Of a DNA stretch of 64,000 bases, positions 38,301 through 51,100 are shown in pieces (positions within the stretch are counted from its first letter, which is position 1; the number at the start of each line of letters is the position of its first letter). A program made the position numbers and the translations under genes. The stretch covers positions 1,445,247 to 1,509,246 of the forward strand of contig ML133427.1 in the NCBI GenBank assembly GCA_003864495.1, read 5' to 3'. The notes beneath the pieces were generated by a model that did not search any database, was not told where the DNA came from, and worked only from the letters and a program-made list of their open reading frames with translations. Source of the stretch: Nemopilema nomurai. Taxonomy: Eukaryota > Cnidaria > Scyphozoa > Rhizostomeae > Rhizostomatidae.

Positions 38301-41300
38301 ATGTCTGAAGTGCAAGGCTCTCCTCTCCACTTTCACAAATTACATCAATGTTTTGAATCCAAACAAAAACATTTTTAGTCAAAGGACAGTCCAGAGTTAA
38401 TTCCATGAATATGAACCATAATCTCTGAAAGGTTCAATTGGTATTTCCTTCAATAACAGTTAAGACGTACAGCCTTTGCAACCAGGCTTTTAGGCAAGAC
38501 TTTAAAATGTAACTAGATAGCATGGTATGTCTTTAGGCCCTCACCCCGAACCGATCTTGAATGACGACGTAATGGTTCATCGTGCGGCTGTTCCAACTTC
38601 ACCGAATTCACTGCAGCATCTTCAATAGCCTGCAACAGTGCTTGTAGTTTTTGATGGACCAACTCAATTGACTTTTTCTGTAATAAACGATTTAGCAAAT
38701 TTCGTGAAAAAATACATGTGACCGCCCTTGCCATGCCTTTGCTCATTAGTAAGGTGATCCTAACCCTAAATAAGGGAAAAATAAAACACAGTGGGATTTT
38801 GAAACATTAATTTTCTGATTTAAAATGCCTTAAACATACCGTAAACTCTGAACCTTCGGACAGATCTCTTTCAACTCGCCAAGGTATTTCGTTTGACTGG
38901 AATTTATTCATGCCTGAAAATGCATAGCTTAGGTAAATAATAGAAAAGGATAAAACCTTGATACGGATTGATTACGAATATTGATACTGATTATGGATTG
39001 ATAAATCAAAAACTTATTGTTGAGTTCTCCAATACGAGCCTAACTGGAAGCATTGGCTATGACTACATATGTCTGTTGCCTATGACCTTTTAACTACAAA
39101 TTTATGGTGGAAATAGCATGTTAGTGAATATTTGTATGTGAAGAGTACATCTATACAAAGCGCAAAGTGTGAACAAAGTAAATTTGGGTGCATTATTATG
39201 CAATTGATTGAAGGCGACCAGACCTCGTTTCAGGAAGGTGTCAGGATGCGAGATCGCAAGAGCGTGCCACGAGAGCGGGTCTTGCTTCTGCATGAAGTTG
39301 GTCCATTCGAACCGGTGGTGATCAGAACTCCAATAGTCTTCAGCTAATGATGACGTCATCGAAACCATTGACGGTTGATGGGAATCTATGTAGCCTGAAG
39401 AAAAGGGAATGAAAGTAGAAATTAAAAAATGATGATATGAAAATGGTTATGAAAATGACCGCTAAATGACGTAATAAAACTGGCTGCATTCAGATATAAA
39501 CTAGTAGCAAAGCTTCTTGTCTTCTTTTATTCAACTTCCAGGCATATTAGCACCAAATTCTTAGGCCTCAAGTGGATAGAGTTGGCTTCTTGCATTATTT
39601 AGGCAAACCAATGTACAATTACGGTGAATTCAAACTGTATTTCAGGCGTTCAAAAAGCAACTCTTAAGCTAAATTGAACTCGCCCCAAGACCAAATTAAA
39701 CTATATACCAGCCTGTGACATATTTACCAAGCCTACTACAGGAGCGCAGTGACTTTCGGAAGGTCTTTTTAACACCTCAAAACGAAGGATACATTGCATC
39801 CAAGATACCTATAGACTATACGTTAATTCTTCGGCTATATATATATAACTAGATACAACTATATGCTCATGACGTTTCATCTCATTGTAAGTCATACCAG
39901 GACTTTCCTCACGATTGCTTTTCTCTTTGTTGACCTCAACAGGGGGCTCGTTCACAACCCTCGCTTGATCTTCCTCATCAGAACTAGAAGTGTCGTCGCA
40001 GATGCTGGTCAAAGAAAATATTTTCTCAACTTCATCTTCAACTTGCTCCTTTGTTGTCATAAATGACTCTGTGTCCATGTCCTTTGATTCATCTTCGTCT
40101 GGAAATAGTCTCTGCTTTTGTTCATCTGTCAAACGCTGAATGAAGCTTTCGGAGAGATCTGATTTGATTACTTTGAAACCTGATTTCTAGAAAACAAAAA
40201 AACACTTCACAAAAACTTCAGATAAAATTTCTGCACCAAAAATACATAAATTGCGCAAAAATCGTACAGCGTCGGCAATTTTCGTAAAATTGAGCATGGA
40301 CCTTCAAAAGTCATTTGGATGAAGAGAAACTACATGTGGATGATTAGTTTGCTCTAAGCATACAATCATTCCAACTGAAACATCAGAGCCTAGCCACCTA
40401 CCTGTAACTTTCCGTGGTAATCAACATGACACATTGCCCTGCTCATAAAAAGAAAGTTCTTTATGCGTTTTTCAAGCCACTTCACCCGCTTTTGCTTCTT
40501 ATCCACCTAAAAACAAAGTGAATTTAAATTCTAAATACCTTTGCTGTTCAGAGTTGACATACCATGTACGTCTGCATTTGCATATGGCTCCTAATAAACG
40601 AGTTAGCATCAACATAAAGAATAGTTTGTAATAATTAAAAGAGCTTTGCAAGGGTGATCCCTTCGTTAAGTTTTGTTAAGAATGGTAGTGTCATTATTAT
40701 TCTCCTTTTGATTCAGCTGCTAAGAATATCATATAAATTCAGTTTTAAAGAAAAAGTGATTCAACAACTAGCTAAAAAATTAACCACTTGAGAAATAATT
40801 TCAATATCAGTTTAAGATACGCATCCACCTACATGTAACTTTGATTTTACGGCTCGCTCTAGCTCAAGCCGTGCAATCGCAACTTCATTGTTTAACTTCA
40901 TCAATATCTGCAGAAAAAATTAGTAATAGCTCACTAAAATGAAAACTTTTCGCAGCAAAATTGTTTGTTGTTTATGTATAAAAGAACTTAGACAAAGGAA
41001 ATATAAGTGTTATCGGCCTTAATTCCGCCTGTCCTTATTGGCGTTTATATTGGCATGTGGCGTTAATTAGGGCCGGCGTTTTTAGGGCCGGCGTTTTTAG
41101 GGCCGGCGTTTTTAGGGCCGGCGTTTTTAGGGGCCGGCGTTTTTAGGGCCGGCGTTTTTAGGGCCGGCGTTTTTAGGGCCGGCGTTTTTAGGGCCGGCGT
41201 TTTTAGGGCCGGCGTTTTTAGGGCCGGCGTTTTTAGGGCCGGCGTTTTTAGGGCCGGCGTTTTTAGGGCCGGCAGTATTTTGAAAAATTTAAGGAAACCA

Positions 41301-42995
41301 GAGGTTTATTTTTTAGCAAGCCTCAAATGTGAAAAAGTGCGGCAAAAATTGCGGTATAAACGTGCTCAGGGGTGTTTTTTCTAACCAAGGGGGTTAGCAT
41401 TCGTTGCAACCAATTTTCTCCTGTGCCCACCCTGATTTCTTCACTTCCGGAACCAACGAAGATATGCAAACTCTAGACAACAAAAGCTGTTTCTTTGACG
41501 TAATTTATAAACATAATACGCTTCCTTGGCGTGTCCTTTACGCAACAGTGTGTCAAATTTGTGGTTTTGGTTGGGGATGGAAATTTTATTTGAAAAATAA
41601 TCTTGAATTGTTATCACTATGGCAAAAAACATGGGAGGAAGTAAATTTGACTTAGCAATTTGAAAAATAATTTTGAATAGTTTTTATCGATAGGGGGAAT
41701 TTTGATTTTGGCCATTTTTAAATTCACAGGTTCCATTTTATGACAGCCCTTAATGGTGTAACACTTTTGGTGTTGTTAGGGCCCATGTTAGTGAGACCAG
41801 CAAGAATAATGGGCCGGGGGGATTGAGGCTGATTAGGATTGCAAATATTAGTTCAATTTTCATCTAGCTTGGCTCTTTGTCCAAGCAACTGTTGCTTTAA
41901 ACCAAACCATCAAGTTTTTAGCAACATTGTTATATACACCAATGTGGTCTCAAAGATAGCAATTTTCCATTAATTACACCAAGATATGACTAAATTGGTT
42001 AATCTTATATTATAAAGATTATATCATATTATTGTATAGAAGGACAAACATTAACTAAAAACCAAATATCTAATGCTAACTTTATTTGAAAAAAGAAAAA
42101 ATGTTTGTCCCTGGAAAAAGCCATCATGAGACATGCAGCATAGAAGAATAAATACAAGGTAAAAAAGGAGCTAATGCTTTAGCAAAGAGTGTACCTGTAA
42201 TAATACTATTATTTGTTCACTTTTTGAGTGTAGCAACTTGAACTTTTTCTTAACCCTATGTACTTCATCCTGCAAAAAAGAATGATGTAATGAGACTGGA
42301 AAAGGGTGGGGATTTTGGTAAATCTAAAGATAAAAGCGTAAAACAAACATGCATTTAGGCAAAACCCCAAAGGTATCCAAAATGCATAGGATATCTGTGC
42401 AAGTATTTGTGCTGATGATGGAATCAAATATTAAACTCTTCACCTTTAGAAATTCTTTTCCTTCACATTCCTGTAATAAACTTCTTATCTTTTCTTGTAA
42501 TAGCTTTACAAACTCAATCTGCAAAAACAGAAAAGAAACAAAAGATGGGCAACAGTAATCAAAAGCAATCAGTACTTAGCCGAAATTTATATCGGATTGT
42601 GCAGTATTCGCACTTTTTTATATACCTAAACTGAAAATGTCCTGCAACGTTCGTTGTTAATGCAGTTAGGACATTTGTGTGCATAGACGAAAAAGAAATG
42701 AGGATTACAGTAACTTAAAAAATGTAAAAGAATCTTGATGCCTTTCAGACTTTCATATACGATTCCAGTTTCTTGAACTTTAAATTTTTCACTTAGTAAT
42801 CAAATCACTAATGCACCCATCAACCTAATATCTGGGTGTTATTACGGTCTCTGTAAATAATCTCTCTGCGTGCAAAGGGTAATTTCATCAGGCTGGCGGG
42901 AGTAACGAAGATAGAGGAATCACAAATACCTGCTGCTCAATTTTCATATCGCCTAATTCATTTGCCTTTTTCAATGCTTGCCTTGATTTCGACAT
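29387..42995 (-). CDS. Coiled-coil and HEAT/ARM-repeat protein, about 26 exons (HEATR4-like?)
   Basis: Exons, from the start codon: 42930-42995, 42444-42518, 42195-42269, 40833-40907, 40402-40506, 39898-40186, 39224-39394, 38840-38913, 38545-38677, 37957-38111, 37249-37347, 36290-36339, 35787-35857, 35033-35095, 34810-34866, 34635-34695, 34292-34342, 33433-33503, 33016-33192, 32582-32674, 31896-31932, 31515-31594, 31306-31379, 30689-30740, 29963-30049, 29387-29482. Phases agree except around 36290-37347, where one exon is probably missed. The product is about 820 residues: an N-terminal heptad-like, basic region (about 1-130), an acidic linker (DEDESKDMDTE), a conserved-looking WSSDHHRFEWTNFMQKQ block, then paired-helix repeats such as DDIALEASICLGHLCVSD and LDDLNESVRISAIQML. 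Such repeats form a scaffold for protein binding. The final AAG TGA stop overlaps a good donor (AAAGTGAGTA), so the true end could lie further left. HEATR4 is a guess from layout and length only. Confidence 0.75.
41069..41273. repeat. GC-rich minisatellite, 15-bp unit, about 14 copies
   Basis: The unit is AGGGCCGGCGTTTTT, repeated almost without change; one unit has an extra G near 41130. Each unit contains the palindrome GCCGGC and two CpG sites in an otherwise AT-rich intron of the HEAT-repeat gene (between 40907 and 42195). A degenerate GGCGTTTATATTGGC just left of it may be an older unit. Confidence 0.97.
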
Positions 42996-43113
42996 TATAA
43001 AAGCTTGTTGATCTTTTTCTTTGCCTCCATTACAATGAAGTTCTGTCACCAAGCGATCATGTCAACAACATTGCCTCGATTTGACACAACCTCGCATTCA
43101 GAACCCGCTTGTA
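42996..43113. promoter_or_regulatory. Shared 118-bp spacer of a divergent gene pair
   Basis: The start codons of the HEAT-repeat gene (minus, 42993-42995) and POP7 (plus, 43114) face away from each other across 118 bp. Both 5'UTRs and the core promoter must fit here unless an upstream noncoding exon exists. The spacer is somewhat richer in GC than its surroundings on the POP7 side; no TATA box was recognised. A bidirectional promoter is inferred from the spacing. Confidence 0.55.
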
Positions 43114-45003
43114 ATGGCGGACGCAAAGAGTGTCACAGCAAGTAAATCAAAGCAGTTCAAGCACAACAAACCAAGTGATTTCCAGTTTATTGCAATATTT
43201 TCATGCAGTCCATTTGATTTGGGCAGTGTTATTTTATGAAAAGTCATATCACATACCCTGCCCAGTGTAGAAGCTACATTCAAAAGGGGCCAGGCGTTTT
43301 TGAATGTGTTTATTAATTGTACATTATTTCACTTGTATCTCTGTCAATTTTTAGGTGATAGAAGGGCAAAAAGGGCAGCGGCCCGGCCTTTTAAGAGTAA
43401 AAACACAGTTCTTGTTCATAGAAAGTCAGATTTCAAGAGTCAACTAGAAAGATGTCAACGACTACTAGAGAAAGAGTATGTTTACAAAATTTATTATTTC
43501 CTTTTCCAGTGGATTGTAAGTAAATGATAGCACTGTTTTTTGACAAGGTCCATCAAATGCCTCTCTGGGACTAAATTGAACATCTTGATTAAAATACTTT
43601 ACACAAGAGTCTTATTTCTATACTCTGGTATCAAGGTTTGTAAATGAATTATTTTTTTAAACACTTAAATTTCTGTCCAAATTGCCCAACATAAGGAAAA
43701 AGTCCTTTTGAATTAAAAAGTTCAAGAATACCTTTCCTTTAATTAGTATATCTTGTTCAACTCCAAAAAGAACCAAAAACTGCTGAATAGATCTAAGATT
43801 AATATTAACATTGTTCTCAAATCACATTTATCATCACTTCAAATGCCAAATATAATAACTTACACTATATTTAATTTAGCTCTTAGAGGATTCAAAGAGA
43901 CCAATCCTTCCCTTTAAATCATCTCTATTTAATTTTATGGCCTTTAACTTTTTTCCAGAGAAGATGAAATTCAAATTCATGGCCTTGGGGCAGCTATTAA
44001 CAGGGCTGTCAACATGGCATTACAGTTGCAGCTGCGAGCAAAAGGCAGTTTAAAGGTCAGTATATCATTTAAATGACATATTTTCCTAAGAGAAGCATCT
44101 TTCTTTTTCTAGAGTTATTCTTGTGATTGTAACTTAAATAAGCAGACATAAAATAAAAAGAGATCTTTTACCTTTTTCGGATTGAGATCTTTTGTCATAC
44201 GTATTTAAAGTTATGCTTGTAACTGAATTTATGGAAGGCTATTGCAAATTCTATATGACAATAAAATATAATAATTGGGCTGATTAAATAGATTTTACAC
44301 ATAATGTAATTGAACTTTTTATTTCTCCAAAGTTAATTACCACAACATCAACAGTTGATTTGGTGGATGATTTTGAGTCTGTGCAAGAGGTAAGTTGTAA
44401 AAAATTGGGATTCATTTTAAAGCAATCTTACTTTATCTGGCCCCTTAACCTTCACTAGTTTAACATTAAAAATTTGAAACTGTAATTGAGGAATGTCATC
44501 CTGATGTTCTTTGTTATATATTATTTGAGACAGGAACATGCAAAAGCTACTAGAAGAAATGGAATTGACTTGATGATGCCAAAAGTTAGAACAGAAAATG
44601 GCAAAAAGGTCTTACTATAGCGGAACAAGATTTACAATGCTCTGTCACTAGCTCTGATAAAACTGATAAATATTACATTCACTTTAAGAATGCTTTGAAG
44701 GAACATTTTATGGATTTAATTTTCTCAAACTGTACTATGGACGCATTTTTATTGATATTTTCATTCTATTTTTTAATAAATTATTTAAAACTCATTTATT
44801 TCAGACAGGGCTTCTTTTGATAGCAGCTTTAGTTTTAGCTGATTTGGCTTTAAATATAGTAGTATTATCCATAATTTTATTTTATTTTTTTATTACTTCC
44901 TCAGGACATTGACCCTTATTCAAAATCAAGATCTTGCTCTGCAATTCATATCATCTTAAGAAAGATTCCTCTTGACAAGCTGATAGCTGACAAGGACAAA
45001 TAA
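43114..45003 (+). CDS. POP7: RNase P/MRP protein subunit POP7 (RPP20)
   Basis: Five exons, 43114-43225, 43355-43475, 43959-44055, 44333-44389 and 44905-45003, join in phase to 161 residues (human POP7 is 140). The Alba-like core is clear: KSDFKSQLERCQRLL, then IHGLGAAINRAVNMALQLQ, the segment that pairs with POP6/RPP25 and packs on RNA, then TSTVDLVDDFE and SRSCSAIHIILRK at the C-terminus. The protein forms a heterodimer with RPP25 and binds the P3 domain of RNase P and RNase MRP RNA, acting in tRNA 5' processing and pre-rRNA cleavage in the nucleus and nucleolus. The first exon starts MADAKSVTASKS and is the least certain part; its donor (GGGCA|GTGTTA) was chosen because it keeps the phase with exon 2. 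The tail IPLDKLIADKDK is longer than in vertebrates. Confidence 0.93.
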
Positions 45004-45146
45004 GGACTATTCAAACAAAGGATTAAAGTTGCTGACAGCCAAGTCACATGAGACCATATAAAGAGGCAACTAATTAGCAAAAAGTGAATATACAACCAGT
45101 TGTAAAGAGTGAAGTATTTGCATTCAAATGTAAATATGTACCGTAG
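45004..45146. other. Convergent 3' spacer between POP7 and CHTF18
   Basis: The two stop codons are 143 bp apart and the genes converge. No AATAAA is visible on either strand inside the spacer, so the 3'UTRs probably run into each other's gene and overlap. Confidence 0.6.
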
Positions 45147-48100
45147 CTATAAAAAGTCTTGTATTCGGACAATTCGTCTAACAGCATTGCTGTAACCTTC
45201 ATTAAATTTGAACCAGACTTGTGTGTTTAATATAGAATCTTTTTTCTCACGCTGACTTGCTAAAACAGAAACAAAGTGAATCAATTATTGAATGAAGCCC
45301 TTTAGAAGTAGTAACAAAAAGAAACTTTATTTTTGTTAATATCTTGCTTTGTTGCCCACCATTGGTCATCTAGTCATCCGCTTACATAGGGTGGGAATAA
45401 TTATTGACAAGAAAGGTAGGAAACATTCTAGACAAAACAGTATGGACTTAAAAAAACTTATGTTAAATTAACAGTACGTAGAATGTTTTAAGTAGTTTCC
45501 ATACCAGTTACTTCTGTTTTCACAACTTCTCGTCCAAAGAAGTCTAATGTGGGCTAAAATAAACATTACCATTTCATTATCAAACTTGATAAGAAAAGTT
45601 ATATTAACATCTATTTTGTAACATTGAGGCTGCTGTTTTTTAAATTGGATTGGACCATTCTTTTGTACAGTTTTGAAACATAAAATTATATTTAACTTGC
45701 GAAAAGAAAGGAGAGTTTTTGGTTTAAAGAAGTTTGAAGGCTGTTCTAATTCATGAGTGCTCTTCAGAAAACAGAAAATCTTCAAGAACAGTGTGTTTTC
45801 AAAATAAAAGCAAAATCTTCTTTCACGTTTTCAGTGATGCAGCAAAGTCAGAATAGTTTGTAGGAAAGCATATTTTGCCAAATACATTATGAAAAAAGGA
45901 ACCCCATTTATTTGTTTGCAAGAATCTAACCTTCATTTTGATAGGCTTAATTGCAATTGGTTTCATCTCTGTAATTTGTTTTGCTTTGTTTTCCTCAGTC
46001 TTTTCTTTTTGTTTACTGGACTCTTTCCTAAAGAAGTGATAACAGATATAATTGTAAATTACAGATAAAGAAATAACACATCAAAAGGTAAATTAGGTGG
46101 CTATTACAATAACTGGAGTACCTGTATTGAAGGAAGAAAAAAAATCAAAACTGTGAAAGCAATCAGCAAAATTATTGATGTTGTAAATGCGGCCCTGGTC
46201 TATCTATTTTTGACGGTTTTTCTTGATCTATCTTACGGAGTGCAATTTATTCATGTCCCTAGTTCAGAATAGTTTCATAAAACTTTTACACAGATGCATA
46301 ACGAACTAGCTGAGTCATTGCTTTTCCTTCAACCTCTTCAAGCTTATAGTATAATCATTCGTACAAGTAAAAGCATTCGATTTCCGTTTGGGGAAGTAGA
46401 AATTTGAAGAAGGAGATCTATTTAAGAACTTTTATTTGCGATTTTCCTATTTCAGAATAATAGTCCTTCTTTTTACAGGCCTAGTGACACTGTTGAAATA
46501 AGAGTGATATTTAAAGAAGGTGACGAAGGGGGCAAGGGGACGGAAGAGATTGTAGTGACTCTTTTGTCTACTTTCCATTGTCACACCATGTCATGCTGAC
46601 ATCTTTTCTCGCTCCCCAGCCTAGACTTTTCCATCCTCATTACATCATCATTTCATCATCCTCTTTCATCTCTCGTCAGCAAATATATTCTTAGATTAGT
46701 TAGTATAAATATAATTGTAAAGTCAGTCAGAGTCAGTCAGGAACAGAGCGACAGAAAACAACAGGCAACGCGTCGTCTCTCTCTCTTTCTCTCGACCTGG
46801 CTCCGTCTTCTCTGCACGTTAAATAAGACAACTTTGGCACGGATCATTCATAGAGGTTGAGCAACGCAGTCAGTAGAAACACATCTCAACTCGTTTCTAC
46901 ACTATCATGATCCTTAATTTAGTTTTGAATTTGTTCTTTTTTCGCTTTTGATTGATTTTTACTCTCATTATGAAATGTTTGTCTTCTTATTTCTCTTCAT
47001 GTAACACATTTATGACTGGCAAAACGAAATGTTCGAACAGCAGTTTACCTAATCAATATTCAACCCTCAATTTGGTAAATAAAAGTTGGAGAATCGATGA
47101 CAATTGTCCTCTTTGTGTAACTGCTTTGCAAAGGGGGTGGTATCAACACAGGAAGCGATTTTCTCCATACATAGACAGATCTCGCAGATGGTCGCTGGGC
47201 CACCTTCTCCCATTTTCGACGATTGTTTAGAATATCAGTTGAAATAAAATTCACATCAAAAGCAATTTTTAATTTTGTCCAGTAGTGAAGATGAGCCTTG
47301 TGGTGAATATTTTTCTAGAGCAATTGATTCTTGCCTCCAAACGCTAATAAGCTTAAGTTAATGAGTAACCAATAGTGGCACAGGAAGGCTGCACTTCAAG
47401 ATCTCCCTACTACAATTGGTTTCAAACAAATTGAATAGTTCCAACAGTTGAACAAAATTCTGTTTGAGAAGCAGAAAAGAACAAACTTTGGTCGCCTTTC
47501 GCAGATCCACGTGATCATTGTATGTAGTCAAAGCCCACGCAGAGGGTTTTTGGTATTATACTTAAAGCTTTGCCTATGCTTACCATATGATACTTTTTTA
47601 TCTAAAGAACCTTGATTTTGGAAAAAAAAGTATATAATAAAACAGTTTGGTGTACTTAGTTGATCATAAATGAAAACACTTACTTATCAACTTGCAGTTG
47701 CTGAAGAGCTTGCTCCACCTTTCTCATTTTCTCAAGGTCAATCTATTGAAGAAGAAACATTGAATAAATAAAAACCTGTTAGCTGTATTATACTTTAACA
47801 ATGTTACAACAACAAGGATCTTTTGAGTTACCTTTAGATAAAGACTATGCTGGCTTTGATTTATTAAGAGAAGCATGAAACAAGCAACAAAGACCAAGGA
47901 CAATTTGCAGGAGAAGAGTGCTTACCTCTCGTTGGACGAGTTGCTTAGACGCATAACTCAACTGTTTGTGTTGTGGCATTGTTGGGAATGCTACTAGTTC
48001 ACCGATATTGCTAAAATTTGAAAATGAAAAAATAATATGTGACAACAAACACAATCTGTAGAAGAATGGTATTTAAACTATGGTTATACATAGACAATGG

Positions 48101-51100
48101 TCTTTCAATAATCCGTTAGGTTCACTCTGTTAATATGTATGGCCAACAAGCAATACTCTCGCTTTCTGAAGCTTCTTTTTAACTGTTTTAGCAGCACTAG
48201 AGGAAGATGCAGAAAAGTAGGGCATGATAACTAAGTGCCCAGGTTCTACTATACTAATCCAAAAGAGCATTGCTTTCATTAAAACTGATAATAGAGCTGC
48301 AAACACAGCATTATTCATACTTATTTCAAAATCATTCATTGGTGAATATATTGTCCTTAATAAAAAATAGAAAAATAAGTCTACGAACGGTTGTAGAGCG
48401 TAAGTGTATTGGCCGTCCATACTTCGTTCTTGGTGGTAAGACAGGTTGTATGAGATCATTGTCAATATCAAGTTTAGTAGTTGAATTCTCTCTGTCTGGC
48501 TGTACAGTTGGACATTGACCTAAAATTCGACAATCAAAAATTACAAGCCGCAACAGGTTTGGTTTATATGACTAACAACGTCTACTAGCTGCTCTGTATG
48601 GCACTTCTGAGAGAAACATTTCATTTTATATTTTCTCAAAAGGGGTTTAACACAAAAATTAGAGATGTAGAAACGTATTTGTGATATCTGTGAATCACAA
48701 TCTGAATTTGAGAAGAATGTCTATTTTCTTCGACTATTAGTTTCCGTCACACAAACAGAGTGCGGAAAAAGATAAACATGCTACAGAATTGAATAACTTA
48801 ATAACAACGGGACATAGCAGAACCAGACTGCACGTCCTAGTTCAGGAATAGTTAAGTCAACAATCAGAGCATTTTTACGCAAATAGAATAAATGCCCGGA
48901 CCGCCCTATGACCTATGACCACACTATGACCTGGATTATTCTAAGGCCCGGACTACCTTAGTGCCCAGTCGTAAAGCATCATGCCTGATATTGAAATACG
49001 TAAGAACAAAATGCACTTACTGGTCGCAGAGTCGGGTGAATTATTTCGTACAGGTAAGGAAACAGATCGAGTACTGCGGACAAGCTCCCGACATTTTTCC
49101 TCACACACGGTTTGATGTCGCTTGTAATTGCTTCCAATATTTGTTTGGAGCGAGATACTCTTGTATGATACTGAAATAAAAACTTTAAATATGAAGGGAA
49201 ATGTAAATAAAACTATGCTACGTATTTCCTTCCTTTTACTGGGAGCGTTTGAAGTGGCTATAAATAGAGAGCTTTCTGTTATTAACTTGATTAAAGTGTT
49301 AACCAGCTAAAGCGCATGGCAAATTCTAAACAAAAACGAACATCATTTTATTAAAATTCTTCCTATTGGTAATCAGAAATTCTTTCGAAATGCACTGTAA
49401 ATTTTAAAAAACCAATAGACGCTATTTTTCTGGAAACCATCCCTTTGATTCCCTTACCGCGGGTAACACGCCCACAGTGTCTTATTTCCAAACAAGAACC
49501 CTTCTGTGCTTTCAATAAGAATGCTTGATAAGTCTAAAAGGATGAGTAACTTCGTGTGAAAATGTACCTCAATTGCACTGTTGCTGTAGCTGAGTTTTGG
49601 TGCCAGCGGACCGGCGAGGTACATGTGAAAAGCGACAGGCAAGAAAGGGTAGAAGCGCATGAAAATGAAGGCTTGCTGGGAACGGATCTTTGTCTCCAAA
49701 TGGTCACCAAACTGCAGCCAACTGGCACATCTTACAACCTTGACATGAAAAAGGGAACAAAATAATGCCAACCGGAAAAGAAAGCATATCATTACTGTGG
49801 CAGTATTGTGAAGCCAAAGAAAGGCTGTTGGAGCTAAGGTTAAAGGTTAAAGGCTAAAGGTTAAAGCTTCGTAATTAGAATATTTGCAACTGCAATCAAC
49901 TTCCATAACATAATGAAATGGTTCTTTCGATGGGCAGACGTTTACAGCTAGAAAGAGTCGCAAAGATATCGAAAAATACGCATAAAGATAGATATTGGAT
50001 TACTGGAACGCTGGTTTTGGTAAAATGACTTTTGACTCCCTTCTACTTAGTTGCATCATTAGGCACTGTTCCAAACACGAACCTCTAATACTAATAATTT
50101 CTGAACAAGTGCTTTGTGGTACAAAACTTCACAATGGCTAGAAAAAGCGGAACTAGTTTTCGCATACTTCAAAGTACTTTTTTCGTCCGACACTCCTCAG
50201 AGTATGCAAACGTCGGAAGATAACCAAAAGCTGACAGAATAAATAGCCAGTTGCGGATCGAAAACACAAGAGGGTGATAAGCAGAGCGCGTGATTGGTTA
50301 TAATTGACCCATCTGCATTACTTCACACCTAACTTTAGAAGAATAATACCTAACTAATAATTTCCCACGTCGAGTTTTACATGCTCAATCTTTAGATTTC
50401 TTGCTTTACTTGATTAATTAAAAACGTTTCTGCCGTTTTAGCATTTTGGAAGAATTGTGCCTACTCCTGCCAAACTTAGTGGCTTATTGTATCAAAATCA
50501 TACCGTCAGCTTCGTACAGAACAAACAAAACAATCCACTCCATATGATTTCTTTTACTAAATGCATGAAAATACATGAATAAAATTTCCTCACGGTTTCA
50601 AGATGAGGGTCTTTTGATTTCATATTCAGGTAGTTGTCAAACAGTCCTAAAAGAAAATCTTGAATTAATAAAAGTTTTCATAAAAAGGTAAATCATCGAG
50701 CAAAGGGAAACCAGTTTTTCTTGGAATAAGAAAGAAAGAAAGGAGACAAAGCTGTCATTAAAAATGACGTGAAAACATGAATTCATATCCATAAACATAT
50801 GGTTTCCCGTCATATTTTGCTATCCTTATCTCAATGGCTGTAGATATTTTAAGCCAGTGTACTTAAACAAGTTAATTGAACTTCACAGAATGTGAATTAA
50901 GAATGAGAAGAATTTACAGTGTAGACATAGAAAACTATTATCAGAGTTTAGTACTTTGAAAGATGATAAAGTATTGATCATAAAGCTTATAGCGAAAAAC
51001 ATTGTTTAGGCCTGGTCTTATCAATAGTAGAACTAGTGAACATAAGGCCCATGCTGGCTAAACAATTCTTGAAAATGTTGCCCTAGAACTCTCCCTAGAA

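Noticed and set aside
39132..39347. 71-residue plus-strand ORF
   Set aside because: Mirror of the minus-strand HEAT-gene exon 39224-39394.
40563..40590. 28-nt exon (SHMQMQTYM) in the HEAT gene
   Set aside because: It has AG/GT ends, but its phase does not fit the neighbouring exons, which join correctly without it.
41069..41273. Interstitial telomere repeat (TTAGGG seen in each unit)
   Set aside because: TTAGGG occurs only as part of a 15-bp unit with CCGGCG; there is no pure TTAGGG tandem run.
46952..47254. Overlapping 92- and 64-residue ORFs on opposite strands
   Set aside because: Inside a CHTF18 intron, without recognisable motif or splice links.
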